Shown here one piece after another: positions 6,983 to 14,487 of a stretch of DNA of 64,000 bases. Numbering within the stretch: the first letter of the stretch is position 1; each line of letters starts with the position of its first letter. The DNA comes from Spirochaetota bacterium (lineage in GTDB: Bacteria; Spirochaetota; Spirochaetia; SPDA01; JAJSAL01). The translations under genes were made by a program, and so were the position numbers. The stretch lies in NCBI GenBank assembly GCA_024274705.1, contig JAJSAL010000062.1:1-64000 (forward strand). The letters run 5' to 3'. Below the pieces are notes generated by a model. That model was not told where the DNA came from and did no database searches. It saw only the letters and a program-made list of their open reading frames with translations.

Positions 6983-7828
6983 TCAGCCTCCGCCGATGAA
7001 ACCCGGGTAGAGACACATGCCGCCGTCGACGTATATTGTCGATCCGTTTACGTAATCCGACGCGTCGGAGGCGAGCCACACTGCGGCCCGGGCAACATCC
7101 TCCGGTTCTCCGATCCGTTTGTACGGGATTAGCCGGAGCAGCTGGTCCTCGAAGGCTTCCGGGGAGGTGAGTTTTTCCACGTTCATGGGTGTCCGGATCG
7201 CCCCCGGGGAAAGACCGTTGACCCGGATTTTGTTATGGGCATACTCCTGGGCAAGGCTTTTTAACATGAGCATGATGCCCCCCTTTGCAGCAGCATAATT
7301 CACATGCCCTTCCCAGGGGATAATGTCGTGAACAGAGCTCATACAGATGATCTTACCCGCTGAATACGAAATATCTTTATTAATTCCCTGCCCCAGGAAA
7401 CGTTTGATCGATTCTCTGCAGCAGAGAAACTGGCCGGTCAGGTTGATACCGATAACCCGCTCCCACTGTTTCATGGTCATTTCGTGTGAGGGAGCGTTGA
7501 GTTGGATCCCGGAATTGGGAACGCAGATGTCGATCCTGCCGAACTTATCGTCCAGGGTTTCGAACATGTCCTGCACCTGGTCCTCTTTAGCAACATCAGC
7601 TTTGAACAATACGGCTTTTGATCCTGCTCTTTCCACTTCTGCCGCAACTTCTCTCGCGCCGGCCTCATCGGAATAATAATTTATCAGGACATCCGCGCCT
7701 GCCTGTGCCAGACCCACTGCGACCGCGGCACCCAACCCCTTACTTGCGCCGGTGACCAGGGCTTTCTGCCCTTGTAATACCTGTTGGATGTCCGCCGGTG
7801 GCAGTTCTTTTGGAGGTGTCCAGGGCAT
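6983..7828 (-). CDS. Short-chain dehydrogenase (glucose 1-dehydrogenase-like)
   Basis: A 281-residue classical SDR. The cofactor motif TGASKGLG is at about residues 36-43, followed by NSG instead of NAG (about residue 115). The catalytic Ser (CMSSVH) and YAAAK are intact near residues 166-185. The C-terminus ends with the usual NGSTIYVDGGMCLYPGFIGGG. The closest family type is glucose 1-dehydrogenase or gluconate dehydrogenase; substrate uncertain. AAGGAGT precedes the ATG. The gene is a single unit, convergent with the DUF362 gene and divergent from vapB-2. Confidence 0.85.
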   Translation of the reverse strand: MPWTPPKELPPADIQQVLQGQKALVTGASKGLGAAVAVGLAQAGADVLINYYSDEAGAREVAAEVERAGSKAVLFKADVAKEDQVQDMFETLDDKFGRIDICVPNSGIQLNAPSHEMTMKQWERVIGINLTGQFLCCRESIKRFLGQGINKDISYSAGKIICMSSVHDIIPWEGHVNYAAAKGGIMLMLKSLAQEYAHNKIRVNGLSPGAIRTPMNVEKLTSPEAFEDQLLRLIPYKRIGEPEDVARAAVWLASDASDYVNGSTIYVDGGMCLYPGFIGGG

Positions 7829-7859
7829 AACTCACTCCTTGTCTATTAACATATGGTTC

Positions 7860-7888
7860 AGATTAAAAGCTTTTATCAGACATTTCAA
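7860..7888 (-). promoter_or_regulatory. Promoter of the SDR gene with internal palindrome
   Basis: On the minus strand: TTGAAA (7888-7883), 17-nt spacer, TAATCT (7865-7860). The 12-bp palindrome TAAAAGCTTTTA (7864-7875) covers the spacer and the edge of the -10, a good position for a repressor. Confidence 0.5.
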
Positions 7889-7948
7889 GAGTTGGTAGGG
7901 GAAGCTGTAGTTTCAATCAAGCAATCCTAATGGTAAATAATTTCTTGC

Positions 7949-7977
7949 TTGACAATATGGTAATACAGTAATATTGT
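7949..7977 (+). promoter_or_regulatory. Promoter of vapBC-2, leaderless
   Basis: TTGACA (7949-7954), 17-nt spacer, TATTGT (7972-7977), 7 nt before the ATG. An inverted repeat ATATGGT (7955-7961) / ACCATAT (7980-7986) brackets the -10 and the start codon and could be the VapB operator. Confidence 0.65.
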
Positions 7978-7984
7978 TAACCAT

Positions 7985-8230
7985 ATGAAAACCACTATCG
8001 ATCTCCCTGATGATCTGTTAATCAAAGCCAAGATTAAGGCTGCAAAGGAACGGAAGACTTTGAAAGATCTTGTGATTGCCGGTTTAAGGAAGGAAATTGA
8101 AGACGCGTTGCCGGAGAAGAATCAGGTAATGCCGAGTATCCGATGGGTAACGGCAGATGGAGGAGTACCGAAAGGTATTGATGCCGGGGACAGAGAAAGC
8201 CTTCGTCACATTATTTCCAGACCATCATGA
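7985..8230 (+). CDS. vapB: Type II antitoxin, ribbon-helix-helix VapB
   Basis: An 81-residue antitoxin. The N-terminus MKTTIDLPDDLLIKAKIKAA is the beta strand and first helix of a ribbon-helix-helix or related VapB-type DNA-binding domain; the C-terminal 40 residues are the toxin-binding tail. The gene overlaps the toxin gene by ATGA. No Shine-Dalgarno sequence precedes the ATG, and the -10 is only 7 nt upstream, so the mRNA probably starts at or within 1-2 nt of the start codon. This antitoxin is unrelated to the AbrB type at 1286. Confidence 0.82.
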   Translation: MKTTIDLPDDLLIKAKIKAAKERKTLKDLVIAGLRKEIEDALPEKNQVMPSIRWVTADGGVPKGIDAGDRESLRHIISRPS

Positions 8231-8670
8231 TAGCAATCGACACGAACCTGCTGGTGTACGCCCATCGTGCCGGATGTTCGGAACATACACGGGCTCAAAA
8301 AGCAATCGAATCAGCGGCATACGCCCTTGAAGGGTGGGGTATAGCATTGCCTTCGATTTCCGAGTTCTGGTCAGTGGTTACTCATCCACGCTGCCAGGGA
8401 GGACCTTCTTCGCCTGAAGAAGCATCCGGGTTCCTCCGCGCACTTATTGAGACCGGAAAGCCGTCAATTTTCACACCTGGTGAGGATTTTACCTTCAGGT
8501 TGTTCAGCACTGCCGCGGAAATGGGTGTCAAGGGCATACGAATTTTCGATCTTCAAATCGGTCTTACAGCTCTGGATTGTGGAGCTACCGAACTATGGAC
8601 GCACGACAGAGGATTTCTGCAGATTCCAGGGCTTGTAGTCTCAGATCCGATTAGTGCAACATACTCATAA
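8227..8670 (+). CDS. vapC: PIN-domain ribonuclease toxin (VapC)
   Basis: A 147-residue PIN-domain toxin. The catalytic acids are visible: Asp 5 (AIDTNLLVYA), Glu (SISEFWSV, about residue 45), Asp (RIFDLQIGLTA, about residue 110) and Asp (THDRGF, about residue 125). The segment around WSVVTHPR is typical of the VapC subgroup annotated as TA-system VapC-family ribonuclease. It is coupled to the antitoxin by a 4-nt overlap. It is the second VapBC module within 7 kb. Confidence 0.86.
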   Translation: MIAIDTNLLVYAHRAGCSEHTRAQKAIESAAYALEGWGIALPSISEFWSVVTHPRCQGGPSSPEEASGFLRALIETGKPSIFTPGEDFTFRLFSTAAEMGVKGIRIFDLQIGLTALDCGATELWTHDRGFLQIPGLVVSDPISATYS

Positions 8671-8705
8671 TAACGCAGCCGGATCATCATCCTTTACAAA
8701 ATCCA

Positions 8706-8735
8706 TTGCACTCTTCTCCCCTCCTGCTGTACCAT
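8706..8735 (+). promoter_or_regulatory. Promoter of the phosphofructokinase gene, probably leaderless
   Basis: TTGCAC (8706-8711), 18-nt spacer, TACCAT (8730-8735), 7 nt before the ATG with no Shine-Dalgarno sequence between. Confidence 0.45.
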
Positions 8736-8742
8736 AGGCGCT

Positions 8743-10032
8743 ATGAAACGAAACATAATTGTAGCTCAATCCGGCGGACCTTCCCCGGTAATCAACGCGT
8801 CCCTGGCAGGGGTCATCCGGGGATGTCTCGATCATCCTGATGTATTCGGGAACATCTACGGCGCCTGGCACGGGGTGGAAGGGATCCTCCAGGAAGAACT
8901 GGTCGATATCAGGGCCCAGGATGACAGGGAGCTGCAACTCTTGAAGTACACTCCCGCGGCAGGGGCTATCGGTACGTGCCGGTACAAGCTGAAAGAGGAG
9001 CAGCAGGAGGACTTCCGCCGCATCATCGAGGTATTCAGGGCTCACGATATCGGCTGTTTTTTTTATATCGGGGGAAACGACTCCATGGATACCGCTAATA
9101 AAGTTGCCCGGCTGGCTGAAGAGGAAGATTACGATCTTTCGGTTATCGGGGTACCGAAAACCATCGATAACGATATCGGCGATGAAGAGTTTACCGTCAT
9201 CGATCACACCCCGGGATATGGAAGCGCCGCCCGGTACTGGGCGTATATCATCCAGAACGTGAATGAAGAAAACCGGGGCATGTGCGTATCGGAACCTGTC
9301 GCTGTTCTGCAGGCGATGGGCAGGACCTCGGGCTATATCCCGGCGGCATCCAGGCTGGCGGACCCGGACCGGGAGATGCCCCTCCAGATATACCTGGCTG
9401 AAACCGACCACAACCTGGAATCTTTAGCGTACAATGTAAACCGTGAACTGGTTACATCCGGCAGGTGCATCGTCGTGGTCAGTGAAGGGTTCGACGCGGG
9501 TTCCCTGGGCGAGCGTCATGACGGGTTCGGCCATGTCGAATATGGTGCCAGCAGGAACACTGTGGCCCAGAAGGTGATTAATTTCCTGAATGACACGGGA
9601 CTCAAGGCAAGAGGCCAGGCAACCGGCCAGGTTCCAGGAGTACTTCAGCGGAGTACTTCCCTGTTTGCATCGGAAGTGGATATCGAAGAAGGTTTTCAGG
9701 TGGCGTACCATGCCGTGGAAATTGTCAGGGACGGCCGTTCCGGAGTGATGTCCACGATTTTACGGAGACCCGGAGAATCCTATCACCCCTTCTACGCGGA
9801 GGTCCCTCTGGAAAGGGTGGCCAACTCGGTGCGGCACCTGCCTGAACACTGGATAAGCAAAGACGGTCTCGATGTGACCGATGATTTTATCAGGTATGCC
9901 CGGCCGTTGATCGGGGACAGGAACCCCGGGATCGTCCTGGAAAACGGGCTTCAGCGGTATGCCCGGCTTACGTACGCCGGAATCGGGAAAAAAACGCCGG
10001 AATACGTTCCCCTGCGATTTCGTTCCCTTTAG
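8743..10032 (+). CDS. pfp: 6-phosphofructokinase, PPi-dependent type
   Basis: A 429-residue phosphofructokinase. The nucleotide/PPi loop is QSGGPSPVINAS (residues 8-19), the phosphate-binding segment is IGGNDSMDT (about residue 107) and the catalytic loop is PKTIDND (about residue 142). GGND rather than GGDG, and Lys in PKTIDND rather than Gly, are the hallmarks of pyrophosphate-dependent enzymes. It would catalyse reversible phosphorylation of fructose 6-phosphate with PPi, saving ATP in fermentative glycolysis, as known for spirochaetes. Family length is normal. The gene is monocistronic by spacing. Confidence 0.88.
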   Translation: MKRNIIVAQSGGPSPVINASLAGVIRGCLDHPDVFGNIYGAWHGVEGILQEELVDIRAQDDRELQLLKYTPAAGAIGTCRYKLKEEQQEDFRRIIEVFRAHDIGCFFYIGGNDSMDTANKVARLAEEEDYDLSVIGVPKTIDNDIGDEEFTVIDHTPGYGSAARYWAYIIQNVNEENRGMCVSEPVAVLQAMGRTSGYIPAASRLADPDREMPLQIYLAETDHNLESLAYNVNRELVTSGRCIVVVSEGFDAGSLGERHDGFGHVEYGASRNTVAQKVINFLNDTGLKARGQATGQVPGVLQRSTSLFASEVDIEEGFQVAYHAVEIVRDGRSGVMSTILRRPGESYHPFYAEVPLERVANSVRHLPEHWISKDGLDVTDDFIRYARPLIGDRNPGIVLENGLQRYARLTYAGIGKKTPEYVPLRFRSL

Positions 10033-10049
10033 TTTAGAGGGACGGAGGT

Positions 10050-10071
10050 GTAAAGAAGGGGTAAAGAAGGG
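10050..10071 (+). repeat. Tandem repeat of 11 bp before the MBL gene
   Basis: GTAAAGAAGGG is present twice head to tail (10050-10060, 10061-10071). It directly follows GGGACGGAGG (10040-10049), the sequence also seen on both sides of the RAYT gene. The second unit supplies the Shine-Dalgarno sequence of the next gene. Confidence 0.6.
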
Positions 10072-10082
10072 GGTGTCATGGT

Positions 10083-10811
10083 ATGAATAGCAGGAGTATT
10101 CTGCTGGGAATAACAATCCTGTTCAGCATGTCTTTTCCCGAAGTATTCGCAGATAACATTGAAATCGATACCTTCGATACGGCAAAAGGACCTCTATCCG
10201 TCTATTTCCCGGGGCACGGCACCCTGATGTTCGATGTGGATGGATACATCATTCACGTGGATCCTGTTGCTTCTGAGGCGGATTATAAGAACCTGCCGAA
10301 AGCGGATCTTGTACTGATTACCCACGAGCATTTTGACCATCTGGACGGGAGGGCTGTCAGGGCGGTATCCTCCGCCGGTACGGTAATTATCGCCAATAGT
10401 GCATCGGCACCCACACTGGCCGGTTCAATTGTCATGGAAAATGGTGACAGCCGGGAAGTTGACGGTATCGTCGTGTATGCAGTGCCTGCCTACAATACAA
10501 CCAGGGGAAGAACGAAATATCATCCCGAAGGCCGGGACAACGGGTATATCCTTGACATGGATGGATTCAGGGTATATATAGCCGGGGACACAGAGAATAT
10601 TCCGGAAATGAACGCAATAAAGGATATCGATATTGCTTTTCTTCCGGTAAATCAGCCCTATACTATGACATCGGAGCAGGCCGCAGCCGCCGCAGAAATC
10701 ATAAAACCGAAAGTCCTTTATCCCTACCACTACTGGAATACGGATGTAGAACGTATTGAAACGGCGTTGTCCGGGAGAGGTATCGATGTGCGAATACGGA
10801 GTATGGAATAA
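10083..10811 (+). CDS. Exported MBL-fold metallohydrolase (UlaG/YcfU-like)
   Basis: A 242-residue metallo-beta-lactamase-fold protein with an N-terminal signal peptide (hydrophobic residues 5-20, probable cleavage after VFA at residue 23). The metal motif THEHFDHLDG is at about residues 80-89, and YIAGDTEN (about residue 165) carries the bridging Asp. The closest fold relatives are UlaG-like lactonases. Export is unusual for that group, so the substrate may be periplasmic. The ATG at 10083 follows AAGGGGG by about 9 nt. A cytoplasmic MBL-fold protein of similar type is encoded at 32749. Confidence 0.8.
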   Translation: MNSRSILLGITILFSMSFPEVFADNIEIDTFDTAKGPLSVYFPGHGTLMFDVDGYIIHVDPVASEADYKNLPKADLVLITHEHFDHLDGRAVRAVSSAGTVIIANSASAPTLAGSIVMENGDSREVDGIVVYAVPAYNTTRGRTKYHPEGRDNGYILDMDGFRVYIAGDTENIPEMNAIKDIDIAFLPVNQPYTMTSEQAAAAAEIIKPKVLYPYHYWNTDVERIETALSGRGIDVRIRSME

Positions 10812-10827
10812 CACAAGGAGTGCATAA

Positions 10828-11937
10828 ATGGAAAAACGTCACCTTGGAAGAACAGGGGTGGAACTGTCCCTCATCGGTCAGGGAGGTTTTCATCTGGTGG
10901 AGCTTACATCGAAGGACGCGGAAAAAGTCCTGAATACCTACATCGATCTCGGGGGGAATTATATCGAGACGGCGGCCCAGTATGGAGATGGAAATTCCGA
11001 GGCGAAAATCGGCCGGTCCGTATCCCATAGGAGATCGGAATATTTTCTCGCAACAAAGGTGTTGGAGCGAAACCCGGAGAAGGCGGAGAAGGATTTCGAG
11101 AGAAGTCTTAAACTACTGAAAACAGATTACGTGGATATCTGTTTTGTTCATTCCGTAGTGTCCCCTGAAGATGTGGATGCCTGTTTGGCTGATGACGGGG
11201 TTTTCCCTTTTATTCTGGAAGCTCAGAAGGCCGGCAGGGTGCGGTACATCGGGATAAGCGGCCACGGTCAGCAGGATGCCATCCTTCATGGTATCCGGAA
11301 CTACCCGTTTGACCTGGTTATGACAGGTGTCAATTTTTACGACCGGTTCAACTATCCCGATACCGAGGAAATCATCTTCCCTGAGTGTATTGAAAGAGGT
11401 ATCGGCATTGTCGGGATGAAAGCACTGGCTGACGGGTATCTGTACCGGTCGGTGGAACAGGGGATCCGCTACTCTTTAAGCCGGCCGGTCAGCACCCTGG
11501 TCCTGGGAATGAACACGGTGGATATGGTGAAAACAGACATGGATATAGGAGAAAACTTTTCTCCCATGACCGAAGAAGAGGAAGAGAACCTTGTGAAAAA
11601 TGCAGTCGAACTGGGAGACTATGTATGCAGACAGTGCTCCTCGTGTACGAAAAACGGTTTCAAACCTTCAGAGTATTTCCTGCTGGAGGGATTGTGCGAC
11701 CGTCAGATGGATGACCGGAGACTTAAGGGTACTCCGGATTATGCACTTCGGGAACGGCTCCGGTTCTGGTTCGCTCAGGAAGAACGGGCTGAAAAGGCAT
11801 ATGCCCGTCTGGAAGTAAACATAGACCCGGAGAGGGATTATTCGGAACTGAATAAATTATGTCCTTACGGTATCGACATCGACCGCAAGCTCAAGATTAC
11901 TCATGACAAACTTGGATCTGACGGATATATATACTGA
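10828..11937 (+). CDS. Aldo/keto reductase with C-terminal extension
   Basis: A 369-residue aldo/keto reductase. The catalytic tetrad is readable: Asp and Tyr in NYIETAAQYGDGN (about residues 48-57; the Asp position is Glu here), Lys in FLATKV (about residue 77) and His in CFVHSV (about residue 108). About 100 extra residues at the C-terminus contain the pair CRQCSSCTKNG (about residue 265) typical of the AKR subgroup related to iron-sulphur AKRs, but only a partial Cys set is present, so a bound cluster is doubtful. It is 16 nt downstream of the MBL gene and shares its operon. Substrate unknown. Confidence 0.8.
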   Translation: MEKRHLGRTGVELSLIGQGGFHLVELTSKDAEKVLNTYIDLGGNYIETAAQYGDGNSEAKIGRSVSHRRSEYFLATKVLERNPEKAEKDFERSLKLLKTDYVDICFVHSVVSPEDVDACLADDGVFPFILEAQKAGRVRYIGISGHGQQDAILHGIRNYPFDLVMTGVNFYDRFNYPDTEEIIFPECIERGIGIVGMKALADGYLYRSVEQGIRYSLSRPVSTLVLGMNTVDMVKTDMDIGENFSPMTEEEEENLVKNAVELGDYVCRQCSSCTKNGFKPSEYFLLEGLCDRQMDDRRLKGTPDYALRERLRFWFAQEERAEKAYARLEVNIDPERDYSELNKLCPYGIDIDRKLKITHDKLGSDGYIY

Positions 11938-11962
11938 CGGCTGTGTTGCCCGTCGTTTTGTC

Positions 11963-12003
11963 GTCCAGCCAGGCGCCGGGTGAGCCATCCGTAAGGGCTG
12001 GAC
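11963..12003. terminator. Hairpin between convergent genes
   Basis: GTCCAGCC (11963-11970) pairs with GGCTGGAC (11996-12003) between the ends of the aldo/keto reductase and the small minus-strand gene. There is no T run, so factor-independent termination is uncertain. Confidence 0.35.
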
Positions 12004-12266
12004 TAGTTACCGGCTGTTCTCCGTTGTGCCTGGGCAACCAATTCCATGAGGCTGGTTATTTTCTGTTTCGGAGGGGACAGCGCCTGCTCTATCTGTTCCT
12101 TTGAGAAGTGTTCGTTTATGAACGAGGTGATGTCAAACCTGTTGAGCCAGCAGTCCCGGATTTTTCTGCAGAAGAGGTCCTGACCCGGTTTGCGGCAGTA
12201 TGAGAAAGGGATTTCATGGCCAAGGGTCCGGCAGTAGATAGTGTGTTCGTCGTGCTGGTCTATCAT
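12003..12266 (-). CDS. Small Cys-rich conserved hypothetical protein
   Basis: An 87-residue soluble protein I cannot assign. It has four Cys in its first 45 residues (YCRTLGHEIPFSYCRKPGQ, then FCRKIRDCW), in a pattern that might bind zinc or a cluster, and an amphipathic C-terminal helix. The pattern of conserved Cys, Gly and Trp suggests a real protein and not a chance frame. On the minus strand TATTAT lies 9 nt before the ATG. It lies between trpB-like and aldo/keto reductase genes, transcribed with the former. Confidence 0.55.
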   Translation of the reverse strand: MIDQHDEHTIYCRTLGHEIPFSYCRKPGQDLFCRKIRDCWLNRFDITSFINEHFSKEQIEQALSPPKQKITSLMELVAQAQRRTAGN

Positions 12267-12282
12267 ACGTATACCATAATAA

Positions 12283-12346
12283 CGGACTGCAGAGGCTCCA
12301 AGAGAAGGAGGTATTCGGTTTAACCTTTAAGTACCCCTGCAGTCCG
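12283..12346. repeat. Long-range inverted repeat between trpB-like gene and small gene
   Basis: CGGACTGCAG (12283-12292) and CTGCAGTCCG (12337-12346) are perfect 10-bp arms 44 nt apart, filling the intergenic space. The structure could end trpB-like transcription or shape the leader of the small gene. Confidence 0.5.
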
Positions 12347-12352
12347 CACTGT

Positions 12353-13741
12353 TTACCACTTACCTGATGTTGCCGTCGAAGGCTTTGGAAAGTCCTTGAT
12401 GGCGGCAAGGTTCTTTTCTATTTCCTCTTTCGGGAACTCATAATCTCCCAGTTCCCCGGCAAAGTAAGACTGATAACCCCGGAGGTCCATGAGCCCGTGA
12501 CCGCTCATGTTAAACAGGATTACCTTTTCCTTACCTTCTTCTTTGGCTTTATTTGCTTCCTGAATCGCAGCTGCTACAGCGTGGCTCGTTTCCGGAGCAA
12601 CGATGATTCCTTCTGTACGGGCAAACTGTACAGCCGCCTCGAAACATTCCAGTTGGTGGATAGCCCGGGGTTCCATCAGCCCTTCATGTACAGCCTGAGA
12701 AACCAGGGGAGCCATGCCGTGGTACCTTAGGCCCCCGGCATGAATGGGAGGCGGAACAAAGGTGTGGCCCAGGGAATACATGGGCAGCAGGGGAGTCATG
12801 CCCGAAAAGTCCCCGAGATCATACACAAATGGTCCCTTGGTCAAGGTTGGACAGGAAAAAGGTTCCACAGGGATGATGTCGATCTGGGCGCCGTTTATCT
12901 TGTCCAGGGTAAAGGGGAACGAGATACCGGCGAAATTACTGCCGCCGCCTGCGCATCCGATAACTACATCAGGAAGCTTTTCACCGAACAGCTTAAGCTG
13001 TTTCTTGGCTTCCAGCCCGATGATGGTCTGATGAAGCATGACATGGTTGAGGACAGACCCCAGGGAGTACTTGGTTTCTCCCGATTCATCGGACACCGCA
13101 GCTTCTACCGCCTCGCTTATGGCAATACCGAGACTTCCCGGAGTGTCCGGATTCTGGGCGAGTATATCCCTTCCGGCTTTCGTTTCCGTACTTGGGCTGG
13201 CGATACAGTCGGCACCCCATGACTGCATCATGAGTTTCCGGAAGGGTTTCTGGTCGAAACTGATCCGGACCATGAACACTTTACACTCCAGACCTATCTG
13301 GGCGCAGGCAAATGCCAGGGCGCTTCCCCACTGGCCGGCGCCGGTTTCGGTGGTGATCTTTTTCGTTCCCGCTGCCTTGTTGTAATAGGCCTGGGCAACA
13401 GCTGTGTTCGGTTTGTGGCTTCCCGGAGGGGAGACGCTTTCGTTCTTATAATAGATTCTGGCGGGAGTGCCTAAAGCTTTTTCAAGGGAAAGGGCACGGT
13501 GGAGAGGAGAGGGCCGCCATTTCAGCAGGATGTCCAGAATTTCTTCGGGGATGTCGATCCACCGATGGGGGCTCATCTCCTGTTCGATGAGGCTCATGGG
13601 AAAAATCGCCGCCAGCATTTCCGGTGTAACCGGGTTTCCGTCAGGGCCGAGGGGAGGTTGCAACGGTGAAGGAAGATCTACCGCGAGATTGTACCATTGT
13701 TTTGGTATATCTTCAGATTTCAATACAACTTTCGGGTTCAT
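12353..13741 (-). CDS. TrpB-like PLP enzyme (TrpB2 type)
   Basis: A 462-residue pyridoxal-phosphate enzyme of the tryptophan synthase beta-like TrpB2 class. The PLP Lys is in [14 protein letters not shown] (about residue 112), the glycine-rich phosphate loop is [11 protein letters not shown] (about residue 246), and [10 protein letters not shown] follows the lysine. TrpB2 enzymes can make tryptophan from indole and serine and some act as serine deaminases. No trpA is nearby, so a stand-alone amino-acid role is more likely. I chose the ATG at 13741, preceded by AAGAGGAG; the longer frame runs into the promoter. Its promoter carries two operator copies. Confidence 0.82.
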   Translation of the reverse strand: MNPKVVLKSEDIPKQWYNLAVDLPSPLQPPLGPDGNPVTPEMLAAIFPMSLIEQEMSPHRWIDIPEEILDILLKWRPSPLHRALSLEKALGTPARIYYKNESVSPPGSHKPNTAVAQAYYNKAAGTKKITTETGAGQWGSALAFACAQIGLECKVFMVRISFDQKPFRKLMMQSWGADCIASPSTETKAGRDILAQNPDTPGSLGIAISEAVEAAVSDESGETKYSLGSVLNHVMLHQTIIGLEAKKQLKLFGEKLPDVVIGCAGGGSNFAGISFPFTLDKINGAQIDIIPVEPFSCPTLTKGPFVYDLGDFSGMTPLLPMYSLGHTFVPPPIHAGGLRYHGMAPLVSQAVHEGLMEPRAIHQLECFEAAVQFARTEGIIVAPETSHAVAAAIQEANKAKEEGKEKVILFNMSGHGLMDLRGYQSYFAGELGDYEFPKEEIEKNLAAIKDFPKPSTATSGKW

Positions 13742-13766
13742 ATGTACTCCTCTTAATCTTTTTTTA

Positions 13767-13802
13767 GTTTCTATAGATAGAAACGCTTCTATCAACAGAA
13801 AC
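13767..13802. promoter_or_regulatory. Two tandem operator copies downstream of the trpB-like promoter
   Basis: GTTTCTAT-AG-ATAGAAAC (13767-13784, perfect arms) and CTTCTATCAACAGAAAC (13786-13802) are two versions of one motif, 19 bp apart. They cover the region from about +1 to +30 of the trpB-like transcript, a position for repression. The neighbouring Lrp/AsnC protein is the obvious candidate regulator but this is unproven. Confidence 0.6.
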
Positions 13803-13831
13803 AGTATGAAGGAGATTGCAGAGGATGTCAA
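13803..13831 (-). promoter_or_regulatory. Promoter of the trpB-like gene
   Basis: On the minus strand: TTGACA (13831-13826), 17-nt spacer, CATACT (13808-13803). Confidence 0.6.
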
Positions 13832-13900
13832 GAATTATTTTCCGTGTTAAGATATGCGCGCACACGCTTGGATGAAACATCTTCGGGGAGGTAGGTAGAA

Positions 13901-14368
13901 ATGAAAGTTGATTTCGATAAAACGGATTCCAGGATAATCTGCCTGCTTCAGGAGAACGGCAGAATGCCCTACAGGGAGATAGCAGAGCGGGTTGGAATCT
14001 CTGAGACCAATGCCAGGGCGCGTGTTCATCGCCTTCTTGAGGAGGATATAATCCGTATTGTGGCTGTCAGTGATCCCGCCAAGCTGGGTTACGAGTTCGA
14101 TGGCAATATCAAGCTCAAGATAGAAACCCGGAAGCTGGAGGCGATTCTTGGAAAGTTGAAAAGTTTCAAGGAGATAACCTTTATCGCACTCATGACAGGG
14201 AATTCGGATATCGATATAGATTTCATCGTTCGTTCCAAGAAGGAGCTGGACAATCTTATTTTCAAAAAGATAAGCAGCATTGACGGTGTTATCCAGACCG
14301 GGGCGTCCCTCATAATAAGGTATGAGAAAGATATCTATTCCTGGAAAACCGCCCTGGAGAACGAGTAG
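13901..14368 (+). CDS. Lrp/AsnC family transcriptional regulator
   Basis: A 155-residue Lrp/AsnC regulator. The N-terminal winged helix-turn-helix is at about residues 5-55 (YREIAERVGISETNARARVH) and the C-terminal RAM ligand-binding domain follows (IDIDFIVRSKKELDNLIF). The Shine-Dalgarno sequence GGGGAGG precedes the ATG. It lies between a TrpB-like gene and an aminotransferase/transporter operon, and probably senses an amino acid or amine handled by them. A 15-bp Lrp-like box lies downstream at 14387. Confidence 0.88.
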   Translation: MKVDFDKTDSRIICLLQENGRMPYREIAERVGISETNARARVHRLLEEDIIRIVAVSDPAKLGYEFDGNIKLKIETRKLEAILGKLKSFKEITFIALMTGNSDIDIDFIVRSKKELDNLIFKKISSIDGVIQTGASLIIRYEKDIYSWKTALENE

Positions 14369-14387
14369 GGGTTCTTCACCCCGTTTT
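14368..14387 (+). terminator. Weak terminator of the Lrp gene
   Basis: GGGGT-TCTTC-ACCCC followed by G and TTTT, beginning right at the stop codon. The stem is only 5 bp. Confidence 0.4.
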
Positions 14388-14401
14388 AGCGTAATCAGCT
14401 A
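14387..14401. promoter_or_regulatory. Candidate Lrp/AsnC box
   Basis: TAGCGTAATCAGCTA is symmetric at its ends (TAGC/GCTA) and matches the E. coli Lrp consensus YAGHAWATTWTDCTR at 11 of 15 positions. It lies 39 bp upstream of the -35 of the aminotransferase promoter. Confidence 0.45.
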
Positions 14402-14440
14402 AAAAAACCATTAAAAAAACTTAATCCGCAAATAAAAGAC

Positions 14441-14468
14441 TTGACATAGCGGAAAAAACCACTATAAT
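14441..14468 (+). promoter_or_regulatory. Consensus promoter of the aminotransferase-Pot operon
   Basis: TTGACA (14441-14446), 16-nt spacer, TATAAT (14463-14468): both hexamers match consensus exactly. GGAGG (14480-14484 region) then precedes the ATG at 14488. Confidence 0.8.
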
Positions 14469-14487
14469 CGCAAAATACGGAGGAAAT

